Part shown: one piece after another, positions 1 to 9,864 of the stretch | How the letters are laid out: each line of letters begins with the position of its first letter | How positions within the stretch are numbered: the first letter of the stretch is position 1 | The notes under the pieces: generated by a model | Database searches by the model: none | Seen by the model: only the letters and a program-made list of their open reading frames with translations | What the model was told of the DNA's origin: nothing | Origin: an uncultured Phocaeicola sp. | GTDB taxonomy: Bacteria; Bacteroidota; Bacteroidia; Bacteroidales; Bacteroidaceae | Length of the DNA stretch: 64,000 nucleotides | Direction of reading: 5' to 3' | NCBI GenBank assembly: GCA_947581855.1 | Contig: CANPVZ010000013.1 | Coordinates: 45,333-109,332 of the forward strand | Translations under genes and position numbers: made by a program

Positions 1-3000
1 GTTCTGAGCAGCAACACGCTGGAATCGTCTCCATTTATCCAATACATTTGCATGAACAGCATAGCCTTTTTCCTGTGCCAACGTGAGGAACATTCCCGCA
101 TACGAACTCACCCACTCATCGGCAATAGCATTTCCCGGCCAATAAACAAATCCTCCATTAGGAAGCTGACGGGAATAAACTTGACGAATAGCTTCCTGCA
201 CGTTTTCTTTGATTATCTTTGATTCCTCCTCATCAACGGTTTTGAACATTGAAATAAATAAAAGCGGCAATCCCTTGGAGATTAGTTGTTCCGTACAATG
301 ATGCTGATAATTATATAAGAAGTCGTAACGTCGACTGATATCTACCGACGGAATGCGTGATATTTCCAACTGCAACTGATTATTTGAAGAAGCACTTTCC
401 ATATTGTACGACAACGTACCGCTTTGGCCGGCTTCCACCCATTGACTGCTACGCAAGGTAACAACCGGATTCGGGTTCCGTACTTCTATCTCTACAGTCT
501 CTTTTGTTTGTTGTCCTCCTCCGCTTGCCGTCAAATGGACGGTTACTTTTCCCGTCTTGTTTCCGGTCTTCAGCTTAAAGAAAGTAAGTTGGTCGCCAGG
601 CTGCTTAAAAACAAGGGATTGCTGCGTCGGCCCCACCACCTGTACTCCCACACCGGTTACTTGGATAGAGACATCCACATTCTTTATCTGATTTTCCATA
701 GCAAATACATTCACCGGTACCGTAATTTCTTCACGAATACTCAATACACGCGGCAAAGTTGAGAGTAACATCAAAGGCGTACGTACAAAAGCGTTCTTTT
801 CGGTATGACCGTAAGCACCGTCTTGTCCGGCCACTACCATAGCCCGTATCGACCCCACATACATCGGAAGTTTCAGCGTATGGGTCTGTCGCTTCCCCTT
901 ACCAAGATAGAACGGACCCATAAATTTCACTACTGGTTTAAAACGGTTCACCTTTTCATCGGCCGGTTTCAATGCGGCGTCTCCTCCGGTACTGAAAAGG
1001 GAAGTGTATTTCCCCGCAGAAGCTCCGAGCACATTGTCGTACATATCCCATGTACGGACGCCAAGCGCCTCGCGTGAATAAAACTCATTCCAAGGATCCG
1101 GTGTTTTAAAACTTGTCAAATCCAACAAACCGTCATCCACAATAGCCAAAGTATAAGTCATTGGTTTTCCATTCTTTTCGTTCACAGTCACATTGAAATT
1201 AGTCTCCGGTCGCAACACTTCAGGCATTCGGATTTGCGGTTGCAAAACAGTCTGCGGGTTAGTAACAAATACCGGAACCACACCATACATGCGAACAGGC
1301 AAATCATTCACCGATTGAGCATGAGGCTGTAACAAACTAATATGCAAATATACGTTCGGAGCCATCTCCGGCGTAATCTTAAAGGTATATTTGGTATCTC
1401 CTTGATTGGATACTTCTATCCATTCCTGTTTCAATACAGTAGAACCGTTTTCCAACGAAACCAAAGCACGGCCTTCGGCTGCGGCAGGAATTATAGCAGT
1501 AGCTGTTTCTCCAATTTCATAAGCATCTTTATCCAGCGAGAATGTCAACATCTTAATGCCACTTGGATCATTCTTCTTCGAGCGTCCTCTCCACTCCGGC
1601 CAGTCAACAAACACAGTTCCTCCGGTTGCATGTCCGCTTTCCCTGTCTTTCACGTATACCAGATAGCGTCCCCACTCGGGATAATCGACACGGAATTTAA
1701 ACGAAGCCTTTCCACCCGTAGTTTGTAAACGACCGTAAGCAACAGGCGCAATGGAAGTGCTGTTGATGTATGTACCGAAAGATTCCTCTCCATTTTCCCA
1801 CCACCAGCTCCAGTCAATACGATATACTTTATATTCGAGATTAGAACGATTAACCAATCGCCCTTCATCATCTAGTGTTACAATATCAAAAACATGCTCC
1901 TTATCCGTTTCAATATACTTTCCTGCCGGCTGGTTGAGGTTTATACCGACATAAGATGTAAAAGGAGAGAACGGAACCGTTTGGATGTAGACACTTGCAT
2001 CTCCACCCGGTTCGAATACGCGTGTAGTAAAACTGGCATTCAGCATACCCGGTGCATGTGTTGCCGAAGGTAGTTTAAGGGTTACACCCGCTTTGCCTTC
2101 GCCATCAAGCGTCCCGTCGAATACCTTTTCTTTGATAGTGGAAAAATCGGTAGCCGGATTATTGAAAATGTACTGTCCGTAATTTTTAAATTGCGTATTC
2201 ACCTTCGACAAAGACATCTCTACTTTAGCTTTCAAATTAGAAGCGGTTGCTCCCGTCAGCCAAGCAGAACTAAGCGGTGCATATACTTCTTTCTCCGCTG
2301 CCCGAAGCTTATTAGGTAATGCCAGATTTATTTTTAACCGGTTGGGTTTTATTGTTTCAACACGCAAACTTTTATGAAAGGCGGAACCACCCACCTTTAC
2401 ATACGCATTCCAAATTCCTGTCGGATCATCCGCTTGTGTCGGCACATCAAACGTATAGAATCCGTTTAGACCTTGTGTTGAAACCATTTTGGTATAAAAC
2501 TGTCCCTTCGGATTATAAATTTCCAAGGCAACAGGGTGTTTATCCGGAATTCTCTTCTCCCGATCTTCCAGAATAAAAGAAATATGTAACGTATCCCCGG
2601 GACGCCAGACGCCTCTTTCACCGTATACAAATCCCTTCAATCCTTTTTGGATTTCTTTTCCTCCCACATCGAAGCGGCTCACGGACTGTTCTTCACCATC
2701 CACTACCCGAACATATGCTTTCTGCTTATCCGATTCAGCCAATACCAAGAAAGGTACGCCTTCTGTACTGATTTCCAACAGTCCTTCATCGTTTGTTTCT
2801 CCTTTCCCTATGGCTTGCAACTGGAAATTATAAACCGTAATACGCGCATTGGCCACCGGTTCGGTATTCAAAATATTATTAACAGCTATCCATAGCTTGT
2901 TTCGCGAATTTCTTTTCACTATCATTCCCAGGTTGGAGGCGAAAACATTGCATGCGGCTGTCCGGTCGGACCCCATATAATAAGAAGGATGGCAAGGATT

Positions 3001-4548
3001 ATCCCGCTCTTGCCAACGGTACTCGCTCCAATCCATCGTCCCGCCACTATAATAGTAATAAGCCTCCGGAATATTCCACTCGGCCTCCTCTTCTTCCGAC
3101 AACGTATTTTCATTTACCTTTGTCAAGAATCCGGATGCCTCCCCGTCCGCAAAGGTCATATTTTGATTTTCCGCTCCTCCACAAGGATAAGCGGAATATT
3201 CCTGGCGGAAAGAAAGTATCACCCGATAGATGGCACCGGGCTCCTGGCGGATAAGTCCGGCAAGATCTATATAATAATCATTCCAATGGTGAATATCTTT
3301 TGATGCATCTTTTCCTAACCATAATGTCTTTTTATAAACCAATCGCCCTGAACGGCGCAACTCATTGGCCGAAGTCAACGAATTGGTCTGCATGAACATC
3401 AATACATTATTTTCGAAAATACGAATTACACTTAAATCTACCGCATACAAATTTACTGCCCTGAAAGGAATGATCAAACTTTTGGAATCGGGAAGAATGG
3501 CAGCCTGCACCGACATTTCCACTTGAGGTTTAAGGTTCAACTCACTGAAAGAGATGGAATGCGAAGAGCCCAGAGTTTTATTCCGACTGCTTCTCACCCC
3601 TTCATGAATATTCAAAGTAAGATTTTCCTGTTTATTGGTTTCAAAGTAGATTACTACTTTATTATCGCTGATCTGAGATATGTAATTAGAGAGCTGCGGT
3701 ATCTCAATCAAACCGTTCAAATCCTGTACATTGGAAACCGGATCGGAGAAAACAATCTCTATACCATTTTCCGGTTGGTCTATGCGACGTGCAGATACAA
3801 ACCGGAAACTGCCATCGGCCGGAATACTTATTTCTTCGCTTTGTGTCTGTTCGATATCGGCCGTACTGCCATCAACCGTTATCTTCAATGAATAATCTTC
3901 CGCCTTTCGGGGAATGCCGTTAATACTGAATTTGTATCGTGCAGAATTATCAGCCGGTGTTATTTCAATGGAGATATTTTTATCCTTAATGCCATCGACA
4001 GACAACATCTTCTCCACCTCTTTTTTCTTCACCACATCACTAAAACGAAGTTCGCCCCCAATCGAGACAGTTCCCGGCCGGGCTGCTGTGATACGAATAG
4101 GGTCTACATGTAAAGTGAAGTTGCGTTCTTGCACACGAAACGAGAAGTTAAATTCCTTCAGATTCTTATCTACTTCTACAAAGTCGCCTAACCGGAAAGT
4201 CCCTTCATAAAACGTACCCGGTTTCAATGCACCTTCTTCCGGTACAAACTCAACCGTATTATTACTAATCCAATAAGCCTTTCCTTTCAACGAAGGTGAA
4301 AAACTAAACGGATTTTCTTTTATCTCACTATTCAGATCCACCATAGGTTGATCTTGTGTCAATTCAACACGGATAGTGGAACTTTGGGAAATAACGCCTC
4401 CCGTATAAGCATTTACATAAGGGGCATATTCTATAGACGGTATAATATCTTTCTGACTGTGTGAGCAGGAAGACAAACAAAGAACCGTTATCACAAGGGA
4501 TAGGAATAATCCGGCAGCTATGCTACATTTAGTTTTCATCAATCTCAT
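1..4548 (-). CDS. Bacterial alpha-2-macroglobulin family lipoprotein (C-terminus cut by window edge)
   Basis: Open on the minus strand from an ATG at 4548 (a second ATG lies three codons in) to the left edge, 1516 codons without a stop. The N-terminus has a hydrophobic signal and the lipobox LSSC followed by Ser, so it is probably an outer-membrane or periplasmic lipoprotein. The long middle part is beta-rich, as expected for MG domains. Near the end the reverse strand reads YQHHCTEQL (CTEQ codons at 286-297, about residue 1418). This matches the C-x-E-Q thioester of alpha-2-macroglobulins that covalently trap proteases, so the thioester looks intact. Bacterial family members are often followed by a penicillin-binding protein 1C gene, which would lie beyond the left edge. 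The protective protease-trap role is known for the family; it is inferred here. Confidence 0.93.
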   Translation of the reverse strand, partial: MRLMKTKCSIAAGLFLSLVITVLCLSSCSHSQKDIIPSIEYAPYVNAYTGGVISQSSTIRVELTQDQPMVDLNSEIKENPFSFSPSLKGKAYWISNNTVEFVPEEGALKPGTFYEGTFRLGDFVEVDKNLKEFNFSFRVQERNFTLHVDPIRITAARPGTVSIGGELRFSDVVKKKEVEKMLSVDGIKDKNISIEITPADNSARYKFSINGIPRKAEDYSLKITVDGSTADIEQTQSEEISIPADGSFRFVSARRIDQPENGIEIVFSDPVSNVQDLNGLIEIPQLSNYISQISDNKVVIYFETNKQENLTLNIHEGVRSSRNKTLGSSHSISFSELNLKPQVEMSVQAAILPDSKSLIIPFRAVNLYAVDLSVIRIFENNVLMFMQTNSLTSANELRRSGRLVYKKTLWLGKDASKDIHHWNDYYIDLAGLIRQEPGAIYRVILSFRQEYSAYPCGGAENQNMTFADGEASGFLTKVNENTLSEEEEAEWNIPEAYYYYSGGTMDWSEYRWQERDNPCHPSYYMGSDRTAACNVFASNLGMIVKRNSRNKLWIAVNNILNTEPVANARITVYNFQLQAIGKGETNDEGLLEISTEGVPFLVLAESDKQKAYVRVVDGEEQSVSRFDVGGKEIQKGLKGFVYGERGVWRPGDTLHISFILEDREKRIPDKHPVALEIYNPKGQFYTKMVSTQGLNGFYTFDVPTQADDPTGIWNAYVKVGGSAFHKSLRVETIKPNRLKINLALPNKLRAAEKEVYAPLSSAWLTGATASNLKAKVEMSLSKVNTQFKNYGQYIFNNPATDFSTIKEKVFDGTLDGEGKAGVTLKLPSATHAPGMLNASFTTRVFEPGGDASVYIQTVPFSPFTSYVGINLNQPAGKYIETDKEHVFDIVTLDDEGRLVNRSNLEYKVYRIDWSWWWENGEESFGTYINSTSIAPVAYGRLQTTGGKASFKFRVDYPEWGRYLVYVKDRESGHATGGTVFVDWPEWRGRSKKNDPSGIKMLTFSLDKDAYEIGETATAIIPAAAEGRALVSLENGSTVLKQEWIEVSNQGDTKYTFKITPEMAPNVYLHISLLQPHAQSVNDLPVRMYGVVPVFVTNPQTVLQPQIRMPEVLRPETNFNVTVNEKNGKPMTYTLAIVDDGLLDLTSFKTPDPWNEFYSREALGVRTWDMYDNVLGASAGKYTSLFSTGGDAALKPADEKVNRFKPVVKFMGPFYLGKGKRQTHTLKLPMYVGSIRAMVVAGQDGAYGHTEKNAFVRTPLMLLSTLPRVLSIREEITVPVNVFAMENQIKNVDVSIQVTGVGVQVVGPTQQSLVFKQPGDQLTFFKLKTGNKTGKVTVHLTASGGGQQTKETVEIEVRNPNPVVTLRSSQWVEAGQSGTLSYNMESASSNNQLQLEISRIPSVDISRRYDFLYNYQHHCTEQLISKGLPLLFISMFKTVDEEESKIIKENVQEAIRQVYSRQLPNGGFVYWPGNAIADEWVSSYAGMFLTLAQEKGYAVHANVLDKWRRFQRVAAQN

Positions 4549-4832
4549 GGCGAAGATATTTTATAGTTCGAACAACAAATGTATAAAATATTTCTTCCAC
4601 CAATCAGATTTTATGGCAAATCTTTTGCAATTAACAAAGGACAAGGCTGCACCGGCATGCGTCTTTTCCAGCTTAACATTTATATTTCAGGTTGTTTCTT
4701 GCCCGTAACGAAACGAGCACCAATAATTAAGGTAAGGTACAGATTGGCAGACTCATTGTAACCACGAACAAATACCTATACATGTATAATCCTATCACTT
4801 CAATATAAACCATCGCATCAGATAAGTATAAC

Positions 4833-5930
4833 TTATTTCAAGAAGCAACGTCCTATCACACATTCATCCTCCATATCCTTTGACAGATATATTAAAAATC
4901 TATTGTCTTCATCCACTCTGATAGCAAAAGCTGTCCGAGGTAAGTTATACGTCTTTTCATAATTCAAGTCCCAGTCAAAAACAAGTATTTTCGAATAGGC
5001 ACTGGACACTTTCCGATCCCCTATTTTGCGGTTTTGCAACAAAACATATATCTTTTCCTGAGTTGACTGAATATCCGCACAACATACTACCGAATTGTCT
5101 TTCACTTCTCCGCTCCGAATATCCGGATGTATCTCCTCCTTACCAATCTGAACCTCTTTACACAACTCTTTTTCGAAATCATATAAGAACAGCTTATTGT
5201 AATAATACATTCCTACCACCAAACAACGTAACGAATCATTTACTGTCAAACGGTTCCTCAAATGAAGTCCCGAAGTATAATCCCCTAAAGATTTCGGAGC
5301 CTCTACCCACTCAAGCCCTTTCTCTCCTTCAGGACACATAAAAAACAATCCGTCCAGCCCAGTATCAAAACTGCCTGCATATCCGCCTCGAACTTTAAGC
5401 AAATTGGGAGAGCCTATTAATTGCTTAGGCATATCAGCCGAACCTACCAACTTGAACGAATCTTTTTCTATGGTCAAACTTTTAAATCTTCCCAATCCCA
5501 CATCATATACTTGCAAAGGCATATCATTCTTAATGTTAGAAAGGAAAAAAGGGAAAATAAAATCAGCAGGGCCTTGTCCTTTCGAACCGAAAAAAAATAA
5601 TATCGAGTTCCGATTCAAATCATAAGCATGAAAGACGCAGGAATCACACCGGTCGATACACGCCAACAGTGAATCCCTCAAATAACACTCCTCTATGCAA
5701 TAAAGTCCGTCCACACACTTCTCATCCACCCTCACAAAGCTATCCGACACTTCCTGTCCAATCACCGAAACTTGATGGGACTCAGTGGAACAGGACATGC
5801 ATATACATATAAACAACAGAATAATAATGGCTTCATATATAGTTTTTTCAAATTTCAGAAGCTCTGTTCCACAATAAGTTCCGCTATACCTAATAGCGGA
5901 ACTTTCATAAAATCTTAATAATTTCTGCAT
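4833..5930 (-). CDS. BF3164-like six-bladed beta-propeller lipoprotein
   Basis: A 365-residue frame whose residues 30-50 form a hydrophobic segment ending in CMSCS, a lipoprotein-type signal. The rest has the spaced beta-strand pattern of TolB-like/BF3164 propellers (for example LYCIEECYL, DLNRNSILFFFGSKGQGP, VYDVGLGRFKSL). The ATG at 5930 lies inside the end of the upstream NVEALA gene, and a strong hairpin (5876-5904) falls within the first 20 codons. Translation may therefore start further in, closer to the signal peptide, although no in-frame ATG is visible there. NVEALA plus propeller is a recurrent Bacteroidales gene pair with unknown function. Family assignment is fairly sure, the start is not. 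Confidence 0.8.
   Translation of the reverse strand: MQKLLRFYESSAIRYSGTYCGTELLKFEKTIYEAIIILLFICICMSCSTESHQVSVIGQEVSDSFVRVDEKCVDGLYCIEECYLRDSLLACIDRCDSCVFHAYDLNRNSILFFFGSKGQGPADFIFPFFLSNIKNDMPLQVYDVGLGRFKSLTIEKDSFKLVGSADMPKQLIGSPNLLKVRGGYAGSFDTGLDGLFFMCPEGEKGLEWVEAPKSLGDYTSGLHLRNRLTVNDSLRCLVVGMYYYNKLFLYDFEKELCKEVQIGKEEIHPDIRSGEVKDNSVVCCADIQSTQEKIYVLLQNRKIGDRKVSSAYSKILVFDWDLNYEKTYNLPRTAFAIRVDEDNRFLIYLSKDMEDECVIGRCFLK
5876..5904 (-). promoter_or_regulatory. Perfect hairpin at the NVEALA/propeller junction
   Basis: AAGTTCCGCTA (5876-5886) pairs with TAGCGGAACTT (5894-5904): an 11-bp perfect stem and a 7-nt loop. No T-run follows on the minus strand, so it is not a classic terminator. It could be an mRNA processing or attenuation element between the two genes. 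Confidence 0.55.
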
Positions 5931-6166
5931 TTACTAGATGACGTATTACTCAAATTAAATCCATAATCCACAGGGTGAACATTTTGGCAAAAAAGCTCCT
6001 CCCTGTTCTCTATCACTACTATGTCGTCATAACACGTTATAGACATTCCATCATTTTCATCACTCGCCAAAGCTTCCCTATTAGCCTTAACCCCATTTGA
6101 CATAGGAGCTGTTTTTTGGCTACAATAAGCTGTGTAACCTGCCAAGGCAATCACTAACACCGTCAA
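5915..6166 (-). CDS. NVEALA-family exported small protein
   Basis: This 83-residue frame starts at a TTG. It begins with a hydrophobic signal (TVLVIALAGYTAYCSQK) followed by ANREALAS, a variant of the N-V-E-A-L-A motif that follows the signal in this Bacteroidales family. Cysteines are present in the mature part. The frame is open upstream as CKKDKRITL to a TAA at 6191-6193. One base earlier in phase, an ATG at 6193-6195 is followed directly by an in-frame TAA. Dropping the single base after that ATG would give the typical start MKKDKRITLTV. The natural start therefore looks frameshifted (indel or sequencing error) or replaced by TTG. It overlaps the propeller gene by 16 bases, indicating one operon. 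The function of the family is unknown. Confidence 0.7.
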   Translation of the reverse strand: MTVLVIALAGYTAYCSQKTAPMSNGVKANREALASDENDGMSITCYDDIVVIENREELFCQNVHPVDYGFNLSNTSSSKCRNY

Positions 6167-6195
6167 GGTAATTCTTTTATCTTTTTTACATTAAT

Positions 6196-6542
6196 CTATT
6201 TTATATACCTTAACGTTACAAATATAAATGTTTTTTCAAGAAGCATAAAAGATTTAAAGAATTTCTTTTTACAACTTTCATAGAGAAAGTACGCAATTCT
6301 GATAAAACATCCATTTTCCACAGTTTATTCCAACAAATTCACTGACCTTTGCCTCATTCACTTTTTCTTAAATCTAGTAAACATGCCTTTTATATAATAT
6401 CTTACCACTAAGCGTCACACATTTCTTAATCCTATCCAACAGGCCTTTGGGAAAATCCTCATCAGTCCTTTACGTTGTCGGGCAGTCTGCCAGTCGTCCG
6501 GATACCTGATTTGGATTCTATTGCAGTGAACATTTCTGTTAC
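6196..6542. other. Intergenic stretch without a gene
   Basis: About 350 AT-rich bases between the start of the NVEALA gene and the 3' end of the helicase gene. It must hold the promoter of the NVEALA/propeller pair, but no good TAnnTTTG element, repeat or terminator is recognised. Confidence 0.5.
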
Positions 6543-7676
6543 TTACTCTTTCCTTAAAGATATTTCTGCCCTATTCAGCCTTTTACCGGTTAGTTTCTGT
6601 ATATCGTTTATCAACTTACGTTCTTCCTGCGAACAAAAAGACAAGGCTGTTCCGGCATTTCCGGCTCTCCCCGTGCGACCGATACGATGCACATACGTTT
6701 CCGGAACATCCGGAAGATCGTAATTAATAACCAATGGAAGTTCGCTGATGTCAATTCCTCTCGAAGCGATGTCTGTGGCAATCATTACCCGCGTCTTTCC
6801 CGATTTGAAATTATTCAATGCCAACTGCCTTGCAGCTTGGCTCTTATTTCCATGAATGGCCTGACTGCCTATTCCGGCCTTACCCAAAACCTTCACAATC
6901 TTATCCGCATTATGTTTTGTACGTGAGAAAACCAGTACCGACTGTCCTTTCGATTCTTGCAGAATAGAGATCAATAGTTGGCTCTTCTCCTTTTTCTCTA
7001 CAAAATACACTGTTTGTTCGATAGCGCTGACTGTTGATGATTTAGGAGTAACACTAATCTTCACAGGATTTTTAAGCAAAGAGTTCATTAACGAAACAAG
7101 CGTATCGGGCATTGTAGCCGAAAAGAACAAAGTCTGTTTGTCTTTGGGCAGATTAGGCAATATACGCTTGATATCATGAATGAATCCCATATCGAGCATT
7201 CGATCGGCCTCATCGAGTACAAAATACCGGACGGTTGACAAATGTATATATCCCTGATTCATTAAATCGAGCAAACGCCCCGGAGTGGCAACCAAAATAT
7301 CTATGCCTTTACGCAACATATCCATCTGGGGATGTTGATTGACACCGCCAAATATTACTCCATGACGGATACGGGTGTTTTTGGCATAATCTTGAATACA
7401 CTCACTTATCTGTAACGCCAGTTCACGAGTGGGCGTCAATATCAAAGCCTGGATACCTTTACGTTTACCGGATTCTTTTTCCAATACGATTCGTTGGATA
7501 ATAGGTATAGCAAACGAAGCGGTTTTTCCTGTCCCGGTTTGTGCGCAACCTAACACATCGTGTCCTGCCAAGGCAGCCGGAATGGCTTTTTCCTGAATAG
7601 GTGTAGGTACAGTATATCCTTTCTCTTGAATCGCTTTTAAAATCGATTCGGTTATATTTAAATCTTTAAATGTCAT
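6543..7676 (-). CDS. DEAD-box ATP-dependent RNA helicase (RhlE-like)
   Basis: A 377-residue protein with all DEAD-box motifs in order: Q-motif near PTPIQEKAIP, Walker A AQTGTGKT, PTRELALQ, TPGRLLD, Walker B VLDEADRML, SAT in FFSATMP, then the second RecA domain with VLVFSRTKHNADK, TDIASRGIDI and HRIGRTGRAG. It unwinds RNA duplexes with ATP; such helicases act in ribosome assembly and mRNA decay in the cytoplasm. The length fits short RhlE-type members with almost no C-terminal tail. It is a single gene, with 212 bases separating it from its upstream neighbour. Family assignment is certain; the RhlE subtype is a best guess. Confidence 0.95.
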   Translation of the reverse strand: MTFKDLNITESILKAIQEKGYTVPTPIQEKAIPAALAGHDVLGCAQTGTGKTASFAIPIIQRIVLEKESGKRKGIQALILTPTRELALQISECIQDYAKNTRIRHGVIFGGVNQHPQMDMLRKGIDILVATPGRLLDLMNQGYIHLSTVRYFVLDEADRMLDMGFIHDIKRILPNLPKDKQTLFFSATMPDTLVSLMNSLLKNPVKISVTPKSSTVSAIEQTVYFVEKKEKSQLLISILQESKGQSVLVFSRTKHNADKIVKVLGKAGIGSQAIHGNKSQAARQLALNNFKSGKTRVMIATDIASRGIDISELPLVINYDLPDVPETYVHRIGRTGRAGNAGTALSFCSQEERKLINDIQKLTGKRLNRAEISLRKE

Positions 7677-7888
7677 AATTGTTATTTATGCTGCATTACA
7701 ACAGCGGTTTATTATCTATATTTAATTCAATTCTCCCAAGCTATTCACATTCATATCAATTGTATGAATAACCACTTCAACGAGAACGAATTGTAAAAAC
7801 TTGTGTTTTTCAGTCTGTGAACAGACCGGCATCTATGTTTATATGTGCACCCTATTCCGAAAACATGAATTCGGAAAGGATTTCTGAA

Positions 7889-8962
7889 CTAAGACAGGCG
7901 ATGAGTGGCCAGTACAAACTCACTCTCCAGCGTGTTCATTACCTCTTTGACGCTCCTTATTTTTTTAGCAAGAAACGCATTGCTTCCGGCAAACGCATAT
8001 CCTTTTTTCATATTTCCTTTGGCCGCATTATACAAGGCTTTAATAATGCAATAGGGACTTTTGGTATAATCGCACGTTTTTATGCAATGGAACGAACATT
8101 TTTTAGGCTTTTCCAATCCCTCCTTCACATTATGAATAAAGTTACCGTCAATAGCCCGCCCCGGCATTCCTACGGGACTTTCTATAATTAAAATATCTTC
8201 CGGATTGGAATGGATATACACTTCTTTGAATGTATCCGATGCGTCGCATTCTTCGGTTGTTACAAAGATGCTTCCCATTTGTACACCCGAAGCACCCAGT
8301 TCCATAAAATGAGCGATGTCTTCTCCGGTAGAAATACCTCCCGCCGCAATGACAGGAATCTGTTTCTGTGCTTTATAACCGGACGCAACGGCCACTACTT
8401 CGGGAATCAACACATCCAATGCGAAATTCTGGTCTTGTATCTGTTCTCTCTTAAATCCTAAATGCCCGCCGGCTTTAGGGCCTTCCACCACAATAGCATC
8501 CGGCAGATAATTATAATTCTTATTCCATTTATCACAGATTATCTTAGCGGCTCTCGAAGAAGATACGATAGGAACCAGTTTGGTCGTACTTTGGGGAGTC
8601 AGGTAGGAAGGCAAATCCAATGGGAGTCCCGCACCGGAGAACACCACGTCTATTTTTTCATTAATAGCCGTACGTACCATATCACTGTAATTCGACAATG
8701 CCACCATCACATTTACTCCAATGACACCTTTCGTTTTCAAACGCGCCTTACGAATTTCTTCTTTCAGTCCTCCAATACATTTCTCCGGATAAGTTCCTTT
8801 TTCTTTAGGATACAACAATCCCAAACCGGCGCATGATATAACACCTATTCCACCTTCGTTAGCCACTGCCGAAGCCAAACCCGACAATGAAATTCCTACT
8901 CCCATGCCACCTTGAATGACAGGCATCTTTATCTCCAGATTCCCTATAAAAAACGATTTCAT
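7889..8962 (-). CDS. NAD(P)H-dependent flavin oxidoreductase / nitronate monooxygenase family
   Basis: A 357-residue TIM-barrel flavoprotein. The N-terminus VIQGGMGVGISLSGLASAV and GGIGVIS form the FMN site. VVEGPKAGGHLG (about residues 158-169) and VIAAGGISTGEDI (about 205-217) are the phosphate-binding loops seen in 2-nitropropane dioxygenase/FabK-like proteins. Members either oxidise nitronates or act as enoyl-ACP reductases, and sequence alone does not settle which. A cysteine-rich patch near the C-terminus (CSFHCIKTCDYTKSPYC) is notable and could bind a metal or iron-sulfur centre; it is not part of the classical nitronate monooxygenase core. It is monocistronic in this window. Confidence 0.88.
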   Translation of the reverse strand: MKSFFIGNLEIKMPVIQGGMGVGISLSGLASAVANEGGIGVISCAGLGLLYPKEKGTYPEKCIGGLKEEIRKARLKTKGVIGVNVMVALSNYSDMVRTAINEKIDVVFSGAGLPLDLPSYLTPQSTTKLVPIVSSSRAAKIICDKWNKNYNYLPDAIVVEGPKAGGHLGFKREQIQDQNFALDVLIPEVVAVASGYKAQKQIPVIAAGGISTGEDIAHFMELGASGVQMGSIFVTTEECDASDTFKEVYIHSNPEDILIIESPVGMPGRAIDGNFIHNVKEGLEKPKKCSFHCIKTCDYTKSPYCIIKALYNAAKGNMKKGYAFAGSNAFLAKKIRSVKEVMNTLESEFVLATHRLS

Positions 8963-9265
8963 ATATTTTGTGTGTGTTCAAAGACGGACACAGGTAACAA
9001 TGCAGACATACCTTTTTACCCGTATGCAGCGTACCTAATGATAGCCTCTTTGTTTATTAAACTTTTACTCTTAAATTCTTTCAAAAGCGTTGTATTACAA
9101 AAAAGCCTAATAAATCTATCTTTAAAATGGAGAATACAGGATGAATATATCCTTGAATTGCATAGTAGCAAGAATTAGCAGAACTTAAATGTAAAATGAT
9201 TTTTTGTCGTCTCTACTAAGTAAAGATTCCCCCGTTGAATCATGAAACGGAAACAGATTTTATGT
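8963..9265. other. Intergenic stretch without a gene
   Basis: About 300 bases upstream of the flavin oxidoreductase gene and downstream of the RRM gene. It must contain the oxidoreductase promoter on the minus strand, but no convincing element is seen. Confidence 0.4.
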
Positions 9266-9300
9266 ATAAAGGCAGAAGATTACATCCCCTGCCTTTATTA
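9266..9300 (-). terminator. Terminator of the RRM protein gene
   Basis: AAAGGCAG (9268-9275) pairs with CTGCCTTT (9289-9296) just downstream of the stop codon at 9306. On the minus strand the stem is followed by an AT-rich tail. Intrinsic terminator, moderately sure. Confidence 0.6.
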
Positions 9301-9305
9301 GATTA

Positions 9306-9608
9306 TTAATATCTTCTGGAGTTATTATAACCACCTCCGCGACTACCGCCGTATGAAGGACGCTCGGCACGAGGACGTGCTATGCTTACCGTAATAGTTC
9401 TCTGATCATATTCAGCACCATTCAACTCATCAATAGCTTTTTGACCTTCCGCATCGTTGTCCATCTCTACAAAAGCAAAACCTTTAGACCGGCCGCTTTC
9501 TCTATCAAAAATAACTTTAGCTGAAGATACTCCTCCAAACTCAGAAAATAACTTTGTTAAGTCAGCATCATTTATACTGAAACTTAAACCTGAAATGTAA
9601 ATGTTCAT
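9306..9608 (-). CDS. RRM-domain RNA-binding protein
   Basis: A 100-residue protein with one RNA recognition motif: RNP2 IYISGL at residues 3-8 and RNP1 KGFAFVEM at about 42-49. The tail is rich in Gly, Arg and Ser (YGGSRGGGYNNSRRY). This matches the small glycine-rich RRM proteins common in Bacteroidetes, which bind single-stranded RNA and act in post-transcriptional control. A canonical -7 promoter element lies about 130 bases upstream, giving a long 5' leader. Monocistronic, with its own terminator. Confidence 0.95.
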   Translation of the reverse strand: MNIYISGLSFSINDADLTKLFSEFGGVSSAKVIFDRESGRSKGFAFVEMDNDAEGQKAIDELNGAEYDQRTITVSIARPRAERPSYGGSRGGGYNNSRRY

Positions 9609-9735
9609 TTAAAATTTTATTAAAATAAATACTAAAATTGGAGTAAGAAAATAATTAAGGAAGAGGACTACTTGCTAATGTTATATTATAAAGAAGAACT
9701 TATGCGATAATGATTCGCTACTCAAACTCTGAGTG

Positions 9736-9743
9736 CAAAGGTA
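9736..9743 (-). promoter_or_regulatory. Putative -7 element for the RRM gene
   Basis: The minus strand reads TACCTTTG, an exact match to the Bacteroidetes -7 consensus TAnnTTTG. No clear -33 TTG lies at the usual distance. Transcription would start near 9729, leaving a leader of about 120 nt. Confidence 0.5.
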
Positions 9744-9864
9744 ACACAATAATCCGGAGTTGTATCTTTTCACCTCATTTATTTCAGAAGAAAGACTATT
9801 ATTGTTGTTTGTTAACATAAACTACCGATGCTTGTATCCGGAGTTTTCCTCCGCATACCCATAC

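Noticed and set aside
424..4210. Many plus-strand frames and a few minus-strand frames of 60-130 codons
   Set aside because: They are shadows of the single 1516-codon alpha-2-macroglobulin frame on the minus strand, which carries the lipobox and thioester motif.
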